Shown here: positions 23,476 to 35,611 of the stretch, in pieces | Layout of the letters: every line of letters starts with the position of its first letter | Numbering within the stretch: position 1 is the stretch's first letter | Origin: Paracyclopina nana | Lineage: Eukaryota; Arthropoda; Copepoda; Cyclopoida; Cyclopettidae | Length of the DNA: 64,000 bases | Reading direction: 5' to 3' | Assembly: GCA_019096065.1 (NCBI GenBank) | Contig: JAGUCH010000003.1 | Location: 5,146,001 to 5,210,000, forward strand | Made by a program: the position numbers and the translations under genes | The notes under the pieces: model-generated | The model's database searches: none | What the model saw: the letters and a program-made list of their open reading frames with translations, nothing else | What the model was told of the DNA's origin: nothing

Positions 23476-24089
23476 TTTTCCATTTTTCTGGACCACAATT
23501 TACTTCCTGGTCGATATCCTGATCGATATCCTGGTACAGTTTCCTGTCTGGAAATTAGATTCTGACATAGGTCACAGCAAAATGTGGGGGCGGGCCCCCC
23601 AATAAAAATGTAATCTTTGCACCGCACAGAAGGTTAAAAGTAGCGAAAAACTCGCACGATAACTTGTCACTTATTTTTTCCGTCAAACAGCTAATGGGCT
23701 CATGAATGCTCTTCGAAGGAAGTAATTTAAGATTTGAATTTGCATCCTTTGTCGCAGCTTGTTGCACTCTGCTCAGCTTGTTAATTTAATTTTTAATTAT
23801 GAATATTCTTCAAACAAAATTTTTTTTCATTTCTGTGGATTTCTTCTCGAGATCTAAGGGATTAAAAAAGTACCCACTTCTTAAGCCCTCTTTAGTATGA
23901 CAACAAATGACGAGTTTTGTTGTTTTCATCATCAAACGGTTTTAAGCAATGTGAATACGGCAAAAAAATGACTTAAATGAAGCAATTAAGAGAGAGTTTT
24001 GAACTTTTTAATATCCAGGCATTTACCAGCCATGTCTATCAAGTGCTTAAAATTTAACGAATTTTTACGCGAGTTTTTGGCCCGCTTTT

Positions 24090-26930
24090 AACCTTCTGTG
24101 CACCGTTGCAACTGCCTCAAAATGCCTTTATTTTGAGCCCAAAAAAGTTGTCAAAATGTAGCATATAAGAAAGTTGCTTGTATCTCAGTTGTCCTTTGGC
24201 CTTAAGCAATGTCAAAGACAGTTTTGGAAATCCCAGCCTGAGTTCTTCAAATGTTTATTATTTATCTTATTTATTATATGTTACTTTATCAACTTTTTCA
24301 AAAAATTCCATTCTTGTGCCTCAAAATTGCCATTTTTGTGTTTATTTGGGGCATACCAGTTTCCCCTATCTCAGCAGTCTATTAAGTAAACATGCTAGAT
24401 CCAGCACTGAGCCCTGAGTAGCCTGAGGTAAAAAATCTGGTCATATCCTGAAACTACATGAAAAACTGAGCCACTTTATGCTTCAGAGCCAACTCTGCAG
24501 TTTGACTCTAAGTAAGAGAAAAAGCCTGCGCAAACTTGGACTGGGCTCAAATTGTAATACCAATACATCAGCGCTGAGCTGTCCAATTTGAAAACAATTT
24601 ACAGTTTTGGAAATGGCATGATAATGTCTAACTTTCATTGCTTCAAAACAATGTTGCTATCTCAGCAATTTCTTTCCCCTGTCTCAGCAGTCTATTAAAT
24701 AAACATGCTAGCTCCAGTGCTGAGCCCTGAGCAGTCTGAGGTAAAAATCTGGCCATATCCTGCAACTAAATAAAAAACTGAGCCACTTTGTGGTTCATAG
24801 CCAACTCAGCATTCTGACTCTAGGTATGAGAAAAAGCCTGCGCAAACTTGGACCAGGCTCAAATTGAAACTGACATTTCTCAGTGCTGAGTCATCCAATT
24901 TATAGACTATTAATTAACTAACAATAAAAGACGTAAGAGAGAAGGAAGGTAAATAGCTGAGATAGAAACATGGCAATGAAACAAAGAAAGTTAGCTTATG
25001 TCATGTCATTTCCAAAACCATAAATGGTTTTCAAATCGGTCAACTCAGCGCTAAGATATTGGTGTTGCAATTTGGGCTCAGTCCAAGTTTGCACTGGTTT
25101 TTTCTCCTACCTATAGTCAGAATACTGAGTTGGACCTGAAGCACAAAGTAGCTTGGTTATTCAAAATGTTTCAAGATATGACCAGATTTTTCACCTCAGA
25201 CTGCTCAGAGCTCAGGACTGGAGCTTACTTGTTTACTTAATAGACTGCTGAGACAGTGGAAACTAATTATTAAGATAGCAACATTGTTATGAAGCAAGAA
25301 AGTTAGCTGATGTCATGCCATTTCCAAAACTGTAAATTGTTTTCAAATCGGACAGCTCAGCGCTGAGATATTGGTGTTACAATTTGAGCTCAGTCCAAGT
25401 TTGCACAGGCTTTTTCTCATGCTTAGAGTCAAAATGCTGAGTTAGCTCTGAAGCACAAAGTGGCTCAGTTTTTCATGTAGTTTCAGGATATGACCAGATT
25501 TTTTACCTCAGACTGCTCAGGGCTCAGCGCTGGAGCTTGCATATTTACTTTATGGACTGCTGAGACAGGGGAAACTAATTACTGAGCTGGCAACATGGCT
25601 ATCAAGAAATGAAAGTTAGGCATTGCAATTTTAGCCCAGTCCAAGTTTGCGCAGGCTTTTCCTCATGCCTAGAGTCAGAATGCTGAGCTGGCTATGAAGC
25701 ACAAAGTGGCTCAGTTTTATATGCAGTTTCAGGACATGACCAGATTTTTTACCTCAGACTGCTCAGGGCTCAGCGCTGGAGCTTGCATATTTACTTTATG
25801 GACTGCTGAGACAGGGGAAACTAATTACTGAGCTGGCAACATGGCTATCAAGAAATGAAGATTAGACATTGTTATCCCATTTCCAAAACTGAATGGTTTT
25901 CAAATTGGACTACTCTGCGCTGAGATATTGGTGTTACAATTTGAGCCCAGTCCAAGTTTGCGCAGGCTTTTTCTCATACCTAGAGTCAAAATGCTGAGTT
26001 GGCTATGAACCACAAAGTGGCTCAGTTTTTCATATAGTTTCAGGATGTGACCAGATTTTTTACCTCGGGCGGCTCAGGGCTCAGCACTGGAGCTTGCATA
26101 TTTACTTTATGGACTGCTGAGACAGGGGAAACTAATTACTGAGCTGGCAACATGGATATCAAGAAATGAAAGTTAGACATTGTTATCCCATTTCCAAAAC
26201 TGTGAATGGTTTTCAAATTGGACTACTCTGCGCTGAGATATTGGTGTTACAATTTGAGCCCAGTCCAGGCTTTTTCTCATACCTAGAGTCAAAATGCTGA
26301 GTTGGCTATGAACCACAAAGTGGCTCAGTTTTTCAAATAGTTTCAGGATGTGACCAGATTTTTTACCTCAGGCTGCTCAGGGCTCAGTGCTGGAGCTTGC
26401 ATATTTACCTTACCGACTGCTGAGACAGGGGAAACTTACTGAGCTAGCAATATGGCTATCAAGAAATGAAAGTTAGGCATTGCAATTTGAGCCCAGTCCA
26501 AGTTTGCGCAGGCTTTTCCTCATGCCTAGAGTCAGAATGCTGAGCTGGCTATGAAGCACAAAGTGGCTCAGTTTTATATGCAGTTTCAGGACATGACCAG
26601 ATTTTTTACCTCAGACTGCTCAGGGCTCAGCGCTAGATATAGCATGTTTACTTTACAGTTTGCTGAGACAGGGGAAACTGGTATGCCCCAAATAAACATG
26701 AAAATGGCAGTTTTGAGGCACAAGAATGGAATTTTTTGAAAAAGTTGATAAAATAACATTTGTAGAGCTCAGGCTGGGATTTTCAAAACTGTCTTTGGTT
26801 TTGCTTGAAGCCAAAGGACAACTGAGATACAAGCAACTTTCTTATATGCTACTTTTTTGGGCTCAAAATAAATGGCATGTTGAGACGGTTGCAACAGTGC
26901 AAAGATTACATTTTATTGATGTTCCTACAA
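24090..26930. mobile_element. Large element with long inverted ends and internal ~300-bp tandems
   Basis: The ends 24090-24375 and about 26660-26925 are inverted copies (shared cores AAAGTTGATAAA, CAAGAATGGAATTTTTT and GGGGCATACCAGTTTCCCC). Inside, a block marked by CTGAGACAGGGGAAACT recurs near 25265, 25565, 25807, 26118 and 26420. Two inverted copies lie at about 24360-24900. No transposase ORF is seen, so this is non-autonomous or satellite-like DNA. Confidence 0.65.
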
Positions 26931-27562
26931 TGAGCTTTTTGGAGCAATTTTAAGGTACAAGAATGGAATTTTTTGAAAAAGTTGATAAAATATTAATTGT
27001 AGAGCTCAGGCTGGGATTTCCAAAACTGTCTTTGGTTTTGCTTGAAGCCAAAGGACAACTGAGATACAAGCAACTTTCTTATACACTGCATTTTGACAAA
27101 CTTTTTGGGCTCAAATTAAATGGCATGTTGAGGCGGTTGCAATGGTGCAAAGATTACATTTTATTGATATTCCTGCAATGAGCTATGGCTATTTTAGCTA
27201 TTTGACCTCAATGAATGGAGCTGCTCCCTAATAAACACCAAAATGGCGATTTTGAGGCACAAGAATGGAATATTTTTTGAAAAAGTTGATAAAATACTAT
27301 TTGTAGTGCTCGGGCTGGGATTTCCAAAACTATCTTTGCTTTTGCTCTAGGCCCAAGGTTAACGGAGAAAATTGCAACTTTCTGATATGCTGCATTTTGG
27401 CAAACTTTTTGGGCTCTTTAAGGGCGTGCTGACCCGATTCCAAATATGTGCTTAAATCGCGGAAAAATTACGTATCGGCAAAGTTATGGTGGTTTTAGTC
27501 CGTATGTTTATGTGGTACTTTTTTCGCTCCGTGCTCGCACTCGCGGGTGATACCCTTTTGTT
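26908..27562 (+). repeat. 655-bp direct repeat, left copy
   Basis: Nearly identical to 32241-32899, differing by a few single-base changes and short indels. It is itself built from about 240-300-bp subunits each containing GAATGGAATTTTTTGAAAAA. It ends CCCTTTTGTT, directly before the composite palindromic element. Confidence 0.85.
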
Positions 27563-27797
27563 CGCTCCTACTAAAACACACACAATGCCCACAATTGGCA
27601 CACAATGCCCACAATTGGCACACAATGCCCACAACACCCACAAGGCACACAACCGGCACACAATTACTAAAAGGCGCACATTGACTTAAAAAAAAAAGAT
27701 TCTTACATGTAAGCTAGAAAGTGGTTGCAAAAATTCTTGGAATGAGGAGCCAATATTTTTAGCTTAGCTGTGTGCCAAATATGAAAGTAGCTTTTGA

Positions 27798-27958
27798 AAG
27801 GGGATGTCTCAAAATCGGGATTTGGCGCGCGGGATTTCTCCGCATGTACAAAAGGTCAGTAGCAAGGCTGCAGCAGCAGCTAGCTAAACTTCGCTTCTGT
27901 CCTCTTATGACCGTGGAGAAATCCCGCGCGCCAAATGCCGATTCTGAGACATCCCCTT
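27798..27958. mobile_element. 161-bp MITE with 44-bp terminal inverted repeats
   Basis: Arms 27798-27841 and 27915-27958 match at 42 of 44 positions. Each arm cont​ains TTTGGCGCGCGGGA, an E2F-like site. The loop of about 73 bp has no ORF. It sits inside the left arm of the composite element. Confidence 0.8.
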
Positions 27959-28769
27959 ACCAAGAATTACTATTTGGCTTATCTTATTTATCTATTTAAC
28001 AAAAAATAAAGATAATGTGAGGCAGCTTTCGTAAATATAAACACAATAATTTTCTGAGTTTGATTTGCTGCCAAAATTCGGGCAATTACCGCAGAGACCT
28101 TTGTGTGCTTGTTGTGTGCCAACATGAAAATTGCTTTTAAAATATAAAGAATTAAAATTTGGCTTTTATTATTTAACAAACACTAAAGATAATTTGATGC
28201 AGCTTCCAAAAAAGTAAACTGACTAATTTTCTGACTTTGATTTGCTGAGATAATGCCAAAATTCGGGCAATTAATCCAATGTTGTTAAAGTATCACACAA
28301 CCCAAGCACACAATGGCCCACAATGGCCCACTATGGCACACAATGATAGCACACAATGGCACACAATGGCACACAAAATTCGGTCAATTACCGCTGAGAC
28401 CTTAGTGTGCTTGTTGTGTGCCAACATGAAAGTTGCTTTTTAAAATATAAAGAATTAAAATTTGGCTTTGACTATTTCACAAAAAATAAAGATAATTTGA
28501 TGCAGTTTCCGAAAATGAAAACAAATTAATTTTCTGACTTTGCTTTGCTGAGATAATGCAAAAATTCGGGCAATTACTGCTACCACCTTTGTGTGCTTGT
28601 TGTGTGCCCAGCATGAAAATTGCTTTTAAAAATAGAATTAAGAATTAAAAGAATTAAAATTAGGCTTCTATTATTTAACTAAAATAAAGATTATTTGATG
28701 CAGCTTCTGAAAATGTAAACTGAATAATTTTCTGACTTTGCTTAGCTGAGATAATGCCAAAATTCAGAC

Positions 28770-29005
28770 CAAAGCACACAATGGCACACAATAATAGTAG
28801 ACATTGGCACACAATAGCACACAACCGCATACAATGGCACACAATGGCACACAATGGCACACAATGGCACACAATGGCACACAATGACACACAATGCCAC
28901 ACAATGCCACACAATGCCACACAATGCCACACAAAGGCACACAAAGGCACACAAAGGCACACAAAGGCACACAATGGCTCACAATGGCAAACAATGATGG
29001 CACAA
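28770..29005 (+). repeat. GGCACACAAT minisatellite
   Basis: Some 20 tandem copies of a 10-bp unit, with point variants (GCCACACAAT, GGCACACAAA). The same unit in reverse (ATTGTGTGCC) recurs at about 30520, 30850, 31170 and 31600 in the right arm of the composite element. Confidence 0.9.
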
Positions 29006-29026
29006 AATGATCGTAAACTAATAGCA

Positions 29027-29284
29027 CACTTTTGTGACCACTTTTGTGACCACTTTTGTGACCACTTTTGTGACCACTTTTGTGACCACTTTTGTGACCA
29101 CTTTTGTGACCACTTTTGTGACCACTTTTGTGACCACTTTTGTGACCACTTTTGTGACCACTTTTGTGACCACTTTTGTGACCACTTTTGTGACCACTTT
29201 TGTGACCACTTTTGTGACCACTTTTGTGACCACTTTTGTGACCACTTTTGTGACCACTTTTGTGACCACTTTTGTGACCACTTC
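29027..29284 (+). repeat. 12-bp minisatellite, about 21 perfect copies
   Basis: The unit ACTTTTGTGACC is repeated without interruption. Because 12 is a multiple of 3, long spurious ORFs appear on both strands (TFVT-, KWSQ- and VTKV-type repeats). These are not genes. Confidence 0.95.
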
Positions 29285-29474
29285 AAATGTAAACACAATA
29301 ATTGACTGACTCTGCCTCGCTGAGATAATGCAAAAATTTGGGCAATTAATCCTATGTTGCTAAAGTAGCACACAACCCAAGTATGGCCCACAATGGCACA
29401 TTATGGCACACAATGATGGCACACAATTATGGCACACAATGGCCAACAATGGCGCACAATGATGGTACACAATG

Positions 29475-30225
29475 GCCGGTTGAAACGGCAGCCTTTTTGT
29501 GCAACGAACTTAATAAGGTCTGCAGCTGAGATTTACGGTGTCAGAATGCAGAGATGCTGAGTTTTCTCACTGATAAAAACTGTGGAGTATGCTTTCTGGT
29601 TTCCAAAAATGTAAACAGATAAAAAATCAGACCATTTTTCGAATTTTGGTATATACTAAACGGTTAAAACGGCAGCCTTTTTTACAACACACTACATAAG
29701 GTCTGCTGCTGAGATTTACGGTGTCAAAATGCAGAGGTGCTGAGTTTTCTCACTGATAAAAACTGTAGAGTATGCTCTCTTGTTTCAAAAACTGTAAACA
29801 GATCAAAAATCAGACCATTTTTCGAATTTTGGTATAGATTAAACGGCTAAAACGGCAGCCTTTTTTACAACGCATTACATTAGGCCTGCTTCTGAGATTT
29901 ACGGTGTCAAAATGCAGATATGCTGAGTTTTATCACTGATAAAAAATGTAGAGTATGCTCTCTGGTTTCCAAAACTGTAAACAGATAAAAAATCAGACCA
30001 TTTTTCGAATTTTGGTATATACTAAACGGTTAAAACGGCAGCCTTTTTTACAACACACTACATAAGGTCTGCTGCTGAGATTTACGGTGTCAAAATGCAG
30101 AGGTGCTGAGTTTTCTCACTGATAAAAACTGTAGAGTATGCTCTCTGGTTTCAAAAACTGTAAACAGATCAAAAATCGGACCATTTTTCGAAATTTTGGT
30201 ATAGATTAAACGGATAAAACGGCAG
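29475..30225 (+). repeat. 183-bp tandem repeat, four copies
   Basis: Unit starts at 29475, 29661, 29844 and 30027, with a partial fifth at 30211. Each begins CGGTTAAAACGGCAGCC or a variant. Units differ at only a few positions. This array forms the centre of the palindromic element. Confidence 0.9.
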
Positions 30226-32240
30226 CAAATGCAGAAATGCTAGGTTTACTCAATAATAATCATTGTGTGCCATTGTGCGCTTGGGTTGAAAACAGCAATG
30301 GATTTTGCGGTAATTGCCCGAATTTTGCGATTATCTCAGCAAAGCAAAGTCAGAAAATTACTCCGTTTACATTTTTGGAGGATCCCCCAAATTATCTTTA
30401 TTTTATGTTCAATAAGGTTAGCCAAATTATAATTTTATGTAATTTTAAAAGCTAATTTCATATTTGACACACAGCTAAGCTAAAAACAGGCAACCACTTT
30501 CCATTGCGTGACGTTGTGTGGTGTTGTGTGCCATTGTGTGCCATTGTGTGCCATTGTGTGCCATGATGGCACACAATTACTAAAAGGCACACATGGAGTA
30601 AAAAAGCAAAATAATTAGATCATGTGCTTGGGTTGTTAATAACAATGGATTTAGAGGTAATTGCCCGAATTTTAGGATTATCTCAGCAAAGCAAGGTCGG
30701 AAAATTATTGCGTTTACATTTTTGGAAGCTCTCCCAAATTATCTTTATTTTTTGTTAAATAATAAAAGCCAAATTATAATTCTTTGTAATTTTAAAAGCT
30801 AATTTCATATTTGACACAAAGCAAAGCCAAAAACAGGCAACCACTTTCCATTGTGTGCCGTTGTGTGCCATTGTGTGCCATGATGGCACACAATTACTAA
30901 AAGGCACACATGAAGTATAAAAAAGCAAACAAATTAGATCATGTGCTTGGGTTGTTAATAACAATGGATGTAGTGGTAATTGCCCGAATTTTGCGATTAT
31001 CTCAGCAAAGCAAAGTCGGAAAATTATTGTGTTTACATTTTTGGAAGCTCTTCCAAATTATCTTTATTTTCTGTTCAATAAGATTAGCCATATTATAATT
31101 CTTTGTAATTTTAATAGCTAATTTCATATTTGACACAAGGTGAAGCCAAAAACAGGCAACCACTTTCCATTGTGTGCCGTTGTGTGCCATTGTGTGGCGT
31201 TATGTGCCGTTGTGTGCCGTTGTGTGCCATTGTGTGGCGTTATGTGCCATTGTGTGCCATTGTGTGCCATGATGGCACACAATTACTAAAAGGCACACAT
31301 GGAGTAAAAAAGCGAAATAATTGGATCATGTGGTTGGGTTGTTAATAACAATGGATTTTGAGGTAATTGCCCGAATTTTAGGATTATCTCAGCAAAGCAA
31401 AGTCAGAAAATTATTGTGTTTACATTTTTGGAAGCTCTCCCAAATTATCTTAATTTTTTGTTAAATAATAAAAGCCAAATTATTATTCTTTATAATTTTA
31501 AAGGCTAATTTCATATTTTGCACACATCTATGCTAAAACAGGCAACCACTTTCCATTGTGAGCTTTTGTATGCCATTGTGTGGTGTTGTGTGCCATTGTG
31601 TGCCATTGTGTGCCATTGTGTGCCATGATGGCACACAATTACTAATAGGCACACATGGAGTCAAAAAGCAAAATAATTGGATCATGTGCTTGGTTTGTTA
31701 ATAATAGCGGTAAATGCCCGAATTTTGCGATTATCTCAGTAAAGGAAAGTCAGGAAATTATTCCGTTTACATTTTTGGAGGATCCCCCAAATTATCTTTA
31801 TTTTCTGTTCAATAAGATTAGCCAAATTATAATTCTTTGTAATTTTAAAAACTAATTTCATATTTGACACAAAACAGGCAACCACTTTCCATTGTGTGCC
31901 GTTGTGTGCCAATGTGTGCCATCATTGTGTGCAAAGCAAAGTCAGAAAATTTTAGTGTTTACATTTTTGGAAGCTGCATCAAATTATCTAATGTTAAATA
32001 ATATTAGCTAAATTGTGATTCCTTGTATTTTTAAAAAGGTACTTTTATATTTGGAACATTGCTAAGCTAGAAACAGGCAACCACTTTCTAACTTTCTTTT
32101 AGGATTCATTTAATTTTTATTTTTTTAACTCAGTGTGTGCCTTTTAGTAATTGTGTGCCGGTTGTGTGCCTTGTGGGTATTGTGGGCATTGTGTGCCAAT
32201 TGTGGGCATTGTGTGCCTTTTAGTAGGACCCCTTTTGTTA

Positions 32241-32899
32241 ACATTTTATTGATGTTCCTACAATGAGCTTTTTGGAGCAATTTTAAGGTACAAGAATGGA
32301 ATTTTTTGAAAAAGTTGATAAAATATTAATTGTAGAGCTCAGGCTGGGATTTCCAAAACTGTCTTTGGTTTTGCTTGAAGCCAAAGGACAACTGAGATAC
32401 AAGCAACTTTCTTATACACTGCATTTTGACAAACTTTTTGGGCTCAAATTAAATGGCATGTTGAGGCGGTTGCAATGGTGCAAAGATTACATTTTATTGA
32501 TATTCCTGCAATGAGCTATGGCTATTTTAGCTATTTGACCTCAATGAATGGAGCTGCTCCCTAATAAACACCAAAATGGCAATTTTGAGGCACAAGAATG
32601 GAATATTTTTTTGAAAAAGTTGATAAAATACTATTTGTAGTGCTCGGGCTGGGATTTCCAAAACTATCTTTGCTTTTGCTCTAGGCCCAAGGTTAACGGA
32701 GAAAATTGTAACTTTCTGATATGCTGCATTTTGGCAAACTTTTTGGGCTCAAATTTAAGGGCGTGCTGACCCGATTCCAAATATGTGCTTAAATCGCGGA
32801 AAAATTACGTATCGGCAAAGTTATGGCGGTTTTAGTCCGTATGTTTATGTGGTACTTTTTTCGCTCCGTGCTCGCACTCGCGGGTGATACCCTTTTGTT
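32241..32899 (+). repeat. 655-bp direct repeat, right copy
   Basis: Near-identical copy of 26908-27562 lying just outside the right end of the composite element. A 72-codon open frame is shared base for base by both copies but shows no family. Confidence 0.85.
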
Positions 32900-33955
32900 A
32901 ACTTGGAAAATTTAGCACTGATTGTCGTGTCGAGTTTTGGTAACTTAGTGTCAAAAAAGCACCACATGGACAGCCCCAAAAGTTACCTCTTTCATGATAA
33001 TACAAAAACATCAATATAAAAACTTTTTGAGCACACTAAATGACCAGGCCCATAATGCCACTACTTCAAAGTTCATGTACAAGAATTGAAAATCATCTAG
33101 TTTAATTTTAAAAATAAAGTTATTTATATCAAATAATATTTTAGGTAACAAATTCTTATCCAAAATTACATAAAGGAGAGTTGACGCAGCTCCGGCAATG
33201 CATTATTTTGAAGTTTTTGGCGTAATAATTTGGAGGCTTGGCCATTCCAAATCTCTTTTGAAACCGGTCTCTGTTAACTATTGAGTTGTGTAAATGCACA
33301 GTGAGCTGAACAACTGCGAATTCACGATAAGCTGGCTTTTTCCTGAAGGACTGCATGTCAACTTGTTTCTAACTCGTTCCCACCGTGCTCAGCTGTGACC
33401 GCTCGGCTGGAAATTCACCTAAGCAACAAGTAGAACGGGAAAAAAAGTAGCGCCACTCAGCAGCAGCGTGTTGCATTTCTGCGTCTACTACTAGCTACTA
33501 GCCTTGGCGAAAAAGTGCAAAAGCTCTAACAATAGCCTTGTCACAATACTTGCGCTCTCAAGCAGGTTTTGCCGATTTGCGACTTTGAGTTCTCCATTTT
33601 GAGATTTGGAGTCGAACCATCTCATTTATCGTTCTCACGAGCGTAAGTGTTCACTTTTAATCATGTTGCTACGAAAATGTGAAAGTTAAATTTTCATTAG
33701 ATACAAGTGACAATTCACTCTCATGCCAGGCACACTAAGCAGAAAATGACAATGTACTTTGCTTGCTGTTGATGGAAAATCGTAAAATTGAAAGAACCAC
33801 TACTTCAATATTTGATTCGCCACAACTACCACACGCACTGTATTAGTATTGGTACGCAAAAAAAAATTTTGCCAACTCAGGAAGTGACAATCAGTTCAGA
33901 AAAGTCACCTATTTTGACAAGCATGTCTGACTTTTTGCAATTCTACCTGCAGAGC
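32900..33955. other. 5' flank of the FBPase gene
   Basis: No gene is seen. A good splice acceptor (TTCTACCTGCAG, ending 33952) lies 3 nt before the FBPase ATG. An untranslated exon or a trans-splice site is therefore likely, and the upstream in-frame ATG at 33788 is not needed. Confidence 0.5.
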
Positions 33956-35137
33956 ATGAGTTCCCAGCCGATTGACACCAACTGCATGACGTTGACACGG
34001 TACGTGTTGGCTGAGCAGAGGAAGTATCCAACTGCTGTGGGCAACTTGTCACAGCTACTGACCTCCATCCAGTCTGCTGTGAAGGCCATCAGCGCTGCAG
34101 TCAGGAGAGCTGGCATAGCCAACCTCTTTGGAGCAGCAGGAGACATCAATGTGCAAGGAGAATCTGTCAAGAAGCTCGATGTGCTGTCAAATGAGCTTTT
34201 TATCAATATGCTCAGGTCATCTTACACCTGTTGCCTGCTTGTCTCCGAAGAAAATGAGACTGTCATTGAGGTGGACACCGTGCACAGTGGCAAATACATT
34301 GTAAGTTCAGCAATTTAGCCATAGAAAAGGCCAAAACTTACAATATTCATTCAGGTTACTTTTGATCCCCTGGATGGCTCTTCAAACATCGACTGCCTTG
34401 TCTCCATTGGATCCATTTTTGCAATCTTTAAGAAACCAGATGAGGAGGCAATGCCTCCCTATGATGAAAAGTTTGCTCTGCAATCTGGCAGGCATATTGT
34501 TGCTGCGGGATATGCACTTTATGGCAGTGCAACAATGATGTAATAGCATAACTTCCTTCAATGCCCTTGTAATATGTATCCATTTAGGGTCATTTCTGCC
34601 AATGGGTCCGTTAATGGCTTTATGCTTGATCCCTCTATTGGCGAATTTGTCCTCACTGATCCTAACATGACAATTCCCAAAAGAGGAAAGATTTACTCTA
34701 TCAATGAAGGGTATGAGCAGAAATGGGAGCCTGCCATCCGTGAGTATGTCAAGAGCAAAAAGGTGGGACCCAAGCCTTATGGAGCGAGATACATTGGATC
34801 CATGGTGGCTGATGTCCATAGGACAATCAAGTATGGAGGTATCTTTTTGTACCCCAGAACTGAGGATGCTCCCAAGGGAAAATTGAGGGTTCTCTATGAG
34901 TGCTTCCCAATGGTACAAAATTACTCTTACTTGCCTTGATTAAATCCAACAAAATCTTATCAATCCTCTCCTTTTTAGGCATTTATTGTAGAGAATGCTG
35001 GTGGTCTGGCCTCAGATGGTCTCAATCCAATGCTTGATTTGGTCCCCACTGGTCTTCATGTGAGATCGCCGATCATTTTGGGATCTAAGGAGGACGTAGA
35101 AGATGTTTTGGCCATCATCAAGAAGCACCAAGCTTGA
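33956..35137 (+). CDS. FBP1: Fructose-1,6-bisphosphatase
   Basis: Exons 33956-34300, 34355-34539, 34588-34912 and 34979-35137 close to 337 aa, the family's usual length. The cytosolic enzyme removes the 1-phosphate of fructose-1,6-bisphosphate, the committed step of gluconeogenesis. Conserved pieces seen are [12 protein letters not shown] at the N-terminus, [18 protein letters not shown], the metal-binding [31 protein letters not shown] and GGIFLYP. The start was chosen because [17 protein letters not shown] aligns with the family N-terminus and follows the acceptor at 33952. Introns are 48-66 bp. A poly(A) signal AATAAA lies at 35190. Confidence 0.97.
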
Positions 35138-35611
35138 AAGCGAATTGTATAATTTGAATTTCCCGCTTAATTTTACTTGAATATCGACGAATAAAATTCA
35201 CAGATTTCAATAGTTTCCAGAGTTACTCTATTTCATCTCTTATTGTCAACTAGCCACTTGGATTCTGCAGCTACTATTACTAATGCGCGCTATTGTCAGC
35301 CAAAACTCGCTAAATTGTCTGAATTAAATGAGTTATTTAGAATTTATCCACATTGACCAAGCAATGAATTTTTATTGGTCTTTCGCTAAATTCAACTTCA
35401 TACCATAATGTGTTGGCCCCTTTTTGCTGTTTTTGGCCAAATCCAAACTAAAGTCATGAATAACTCTGCTTGTTTTTTCAGAAGAAAGTCCATCGTAGAG
35501 CTCTATGAATTATCATAATAGTCAAATTTGACTGCTGAAACTTGAATATCAGTGGGTTCATGTAGACTCAAAGGCCTCGTGATTTCTTGCTGTTTCATCT
35601 AGATTTGCATC
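35138..35611. other. Intergenic between FBPase and DOCK
   Basis: Holds the FBPase poly(A) signal (35190-35195) and the DOCK 5' region. An acceptor-like TTTCATCTAG ends 10 nt before the DOCK start codon. Confidence 0.5.

Larger units (their letters stand above)
27566..32228. mobile_element. 4.66-kb palindromic composite element
   Basis: Outer inverted ends TCCTACTAAAA / TTTTAGTAGGA continue as about 110 bp of matching GCCCACAATTGGCACACAAT-type sequence. The left arm to about 29470 and the right arm from about 30240 carry the same 300-400-bp units (core AATTCGGGCAATTACC, variable GGCACACAAT runs) in opposite orientation, around a central array of four 183-bp repeats. No ORF with a recognisable family is present. 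No target duplication was found. Confidence 0.7.

Noticed and set aside
26963..27181. 72-codon ORF repeated exactly at 32296-32514
   Set aside because: The identity reflects the 655-bp DNA duplication. The frame is short and its relatives nearby (26726, 27262) do not keep it.
28742..29027. Cys/Val-rich ORFs (CAFVCLC-type)
   Set aside because: Translation of the GGCACACAAT minisatellite, not protein sequence.
28675..29391. Long ORFs on both strands with KWSQ, TFVT and VTKV repeats
   Set aside because: They arise only because the 12-bp minisatellite unit is a multiple of three and contains no stop in several frames. No flanking gene structure supports them.
26908..32899. LTR retrotransposon
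   Set aside because: The direct repeats do not begin TG and end CA, the interior has no gag or pol ORF, no primer-binding site was seen, and the interior is palindromic.
33788..33955. N-terminal extension of FBPase from the ATG at 33788
   Set aside because: The extension has no family similarity, and a strong splice acceptor lies 3 nt before the ATG that aligns with the family start.
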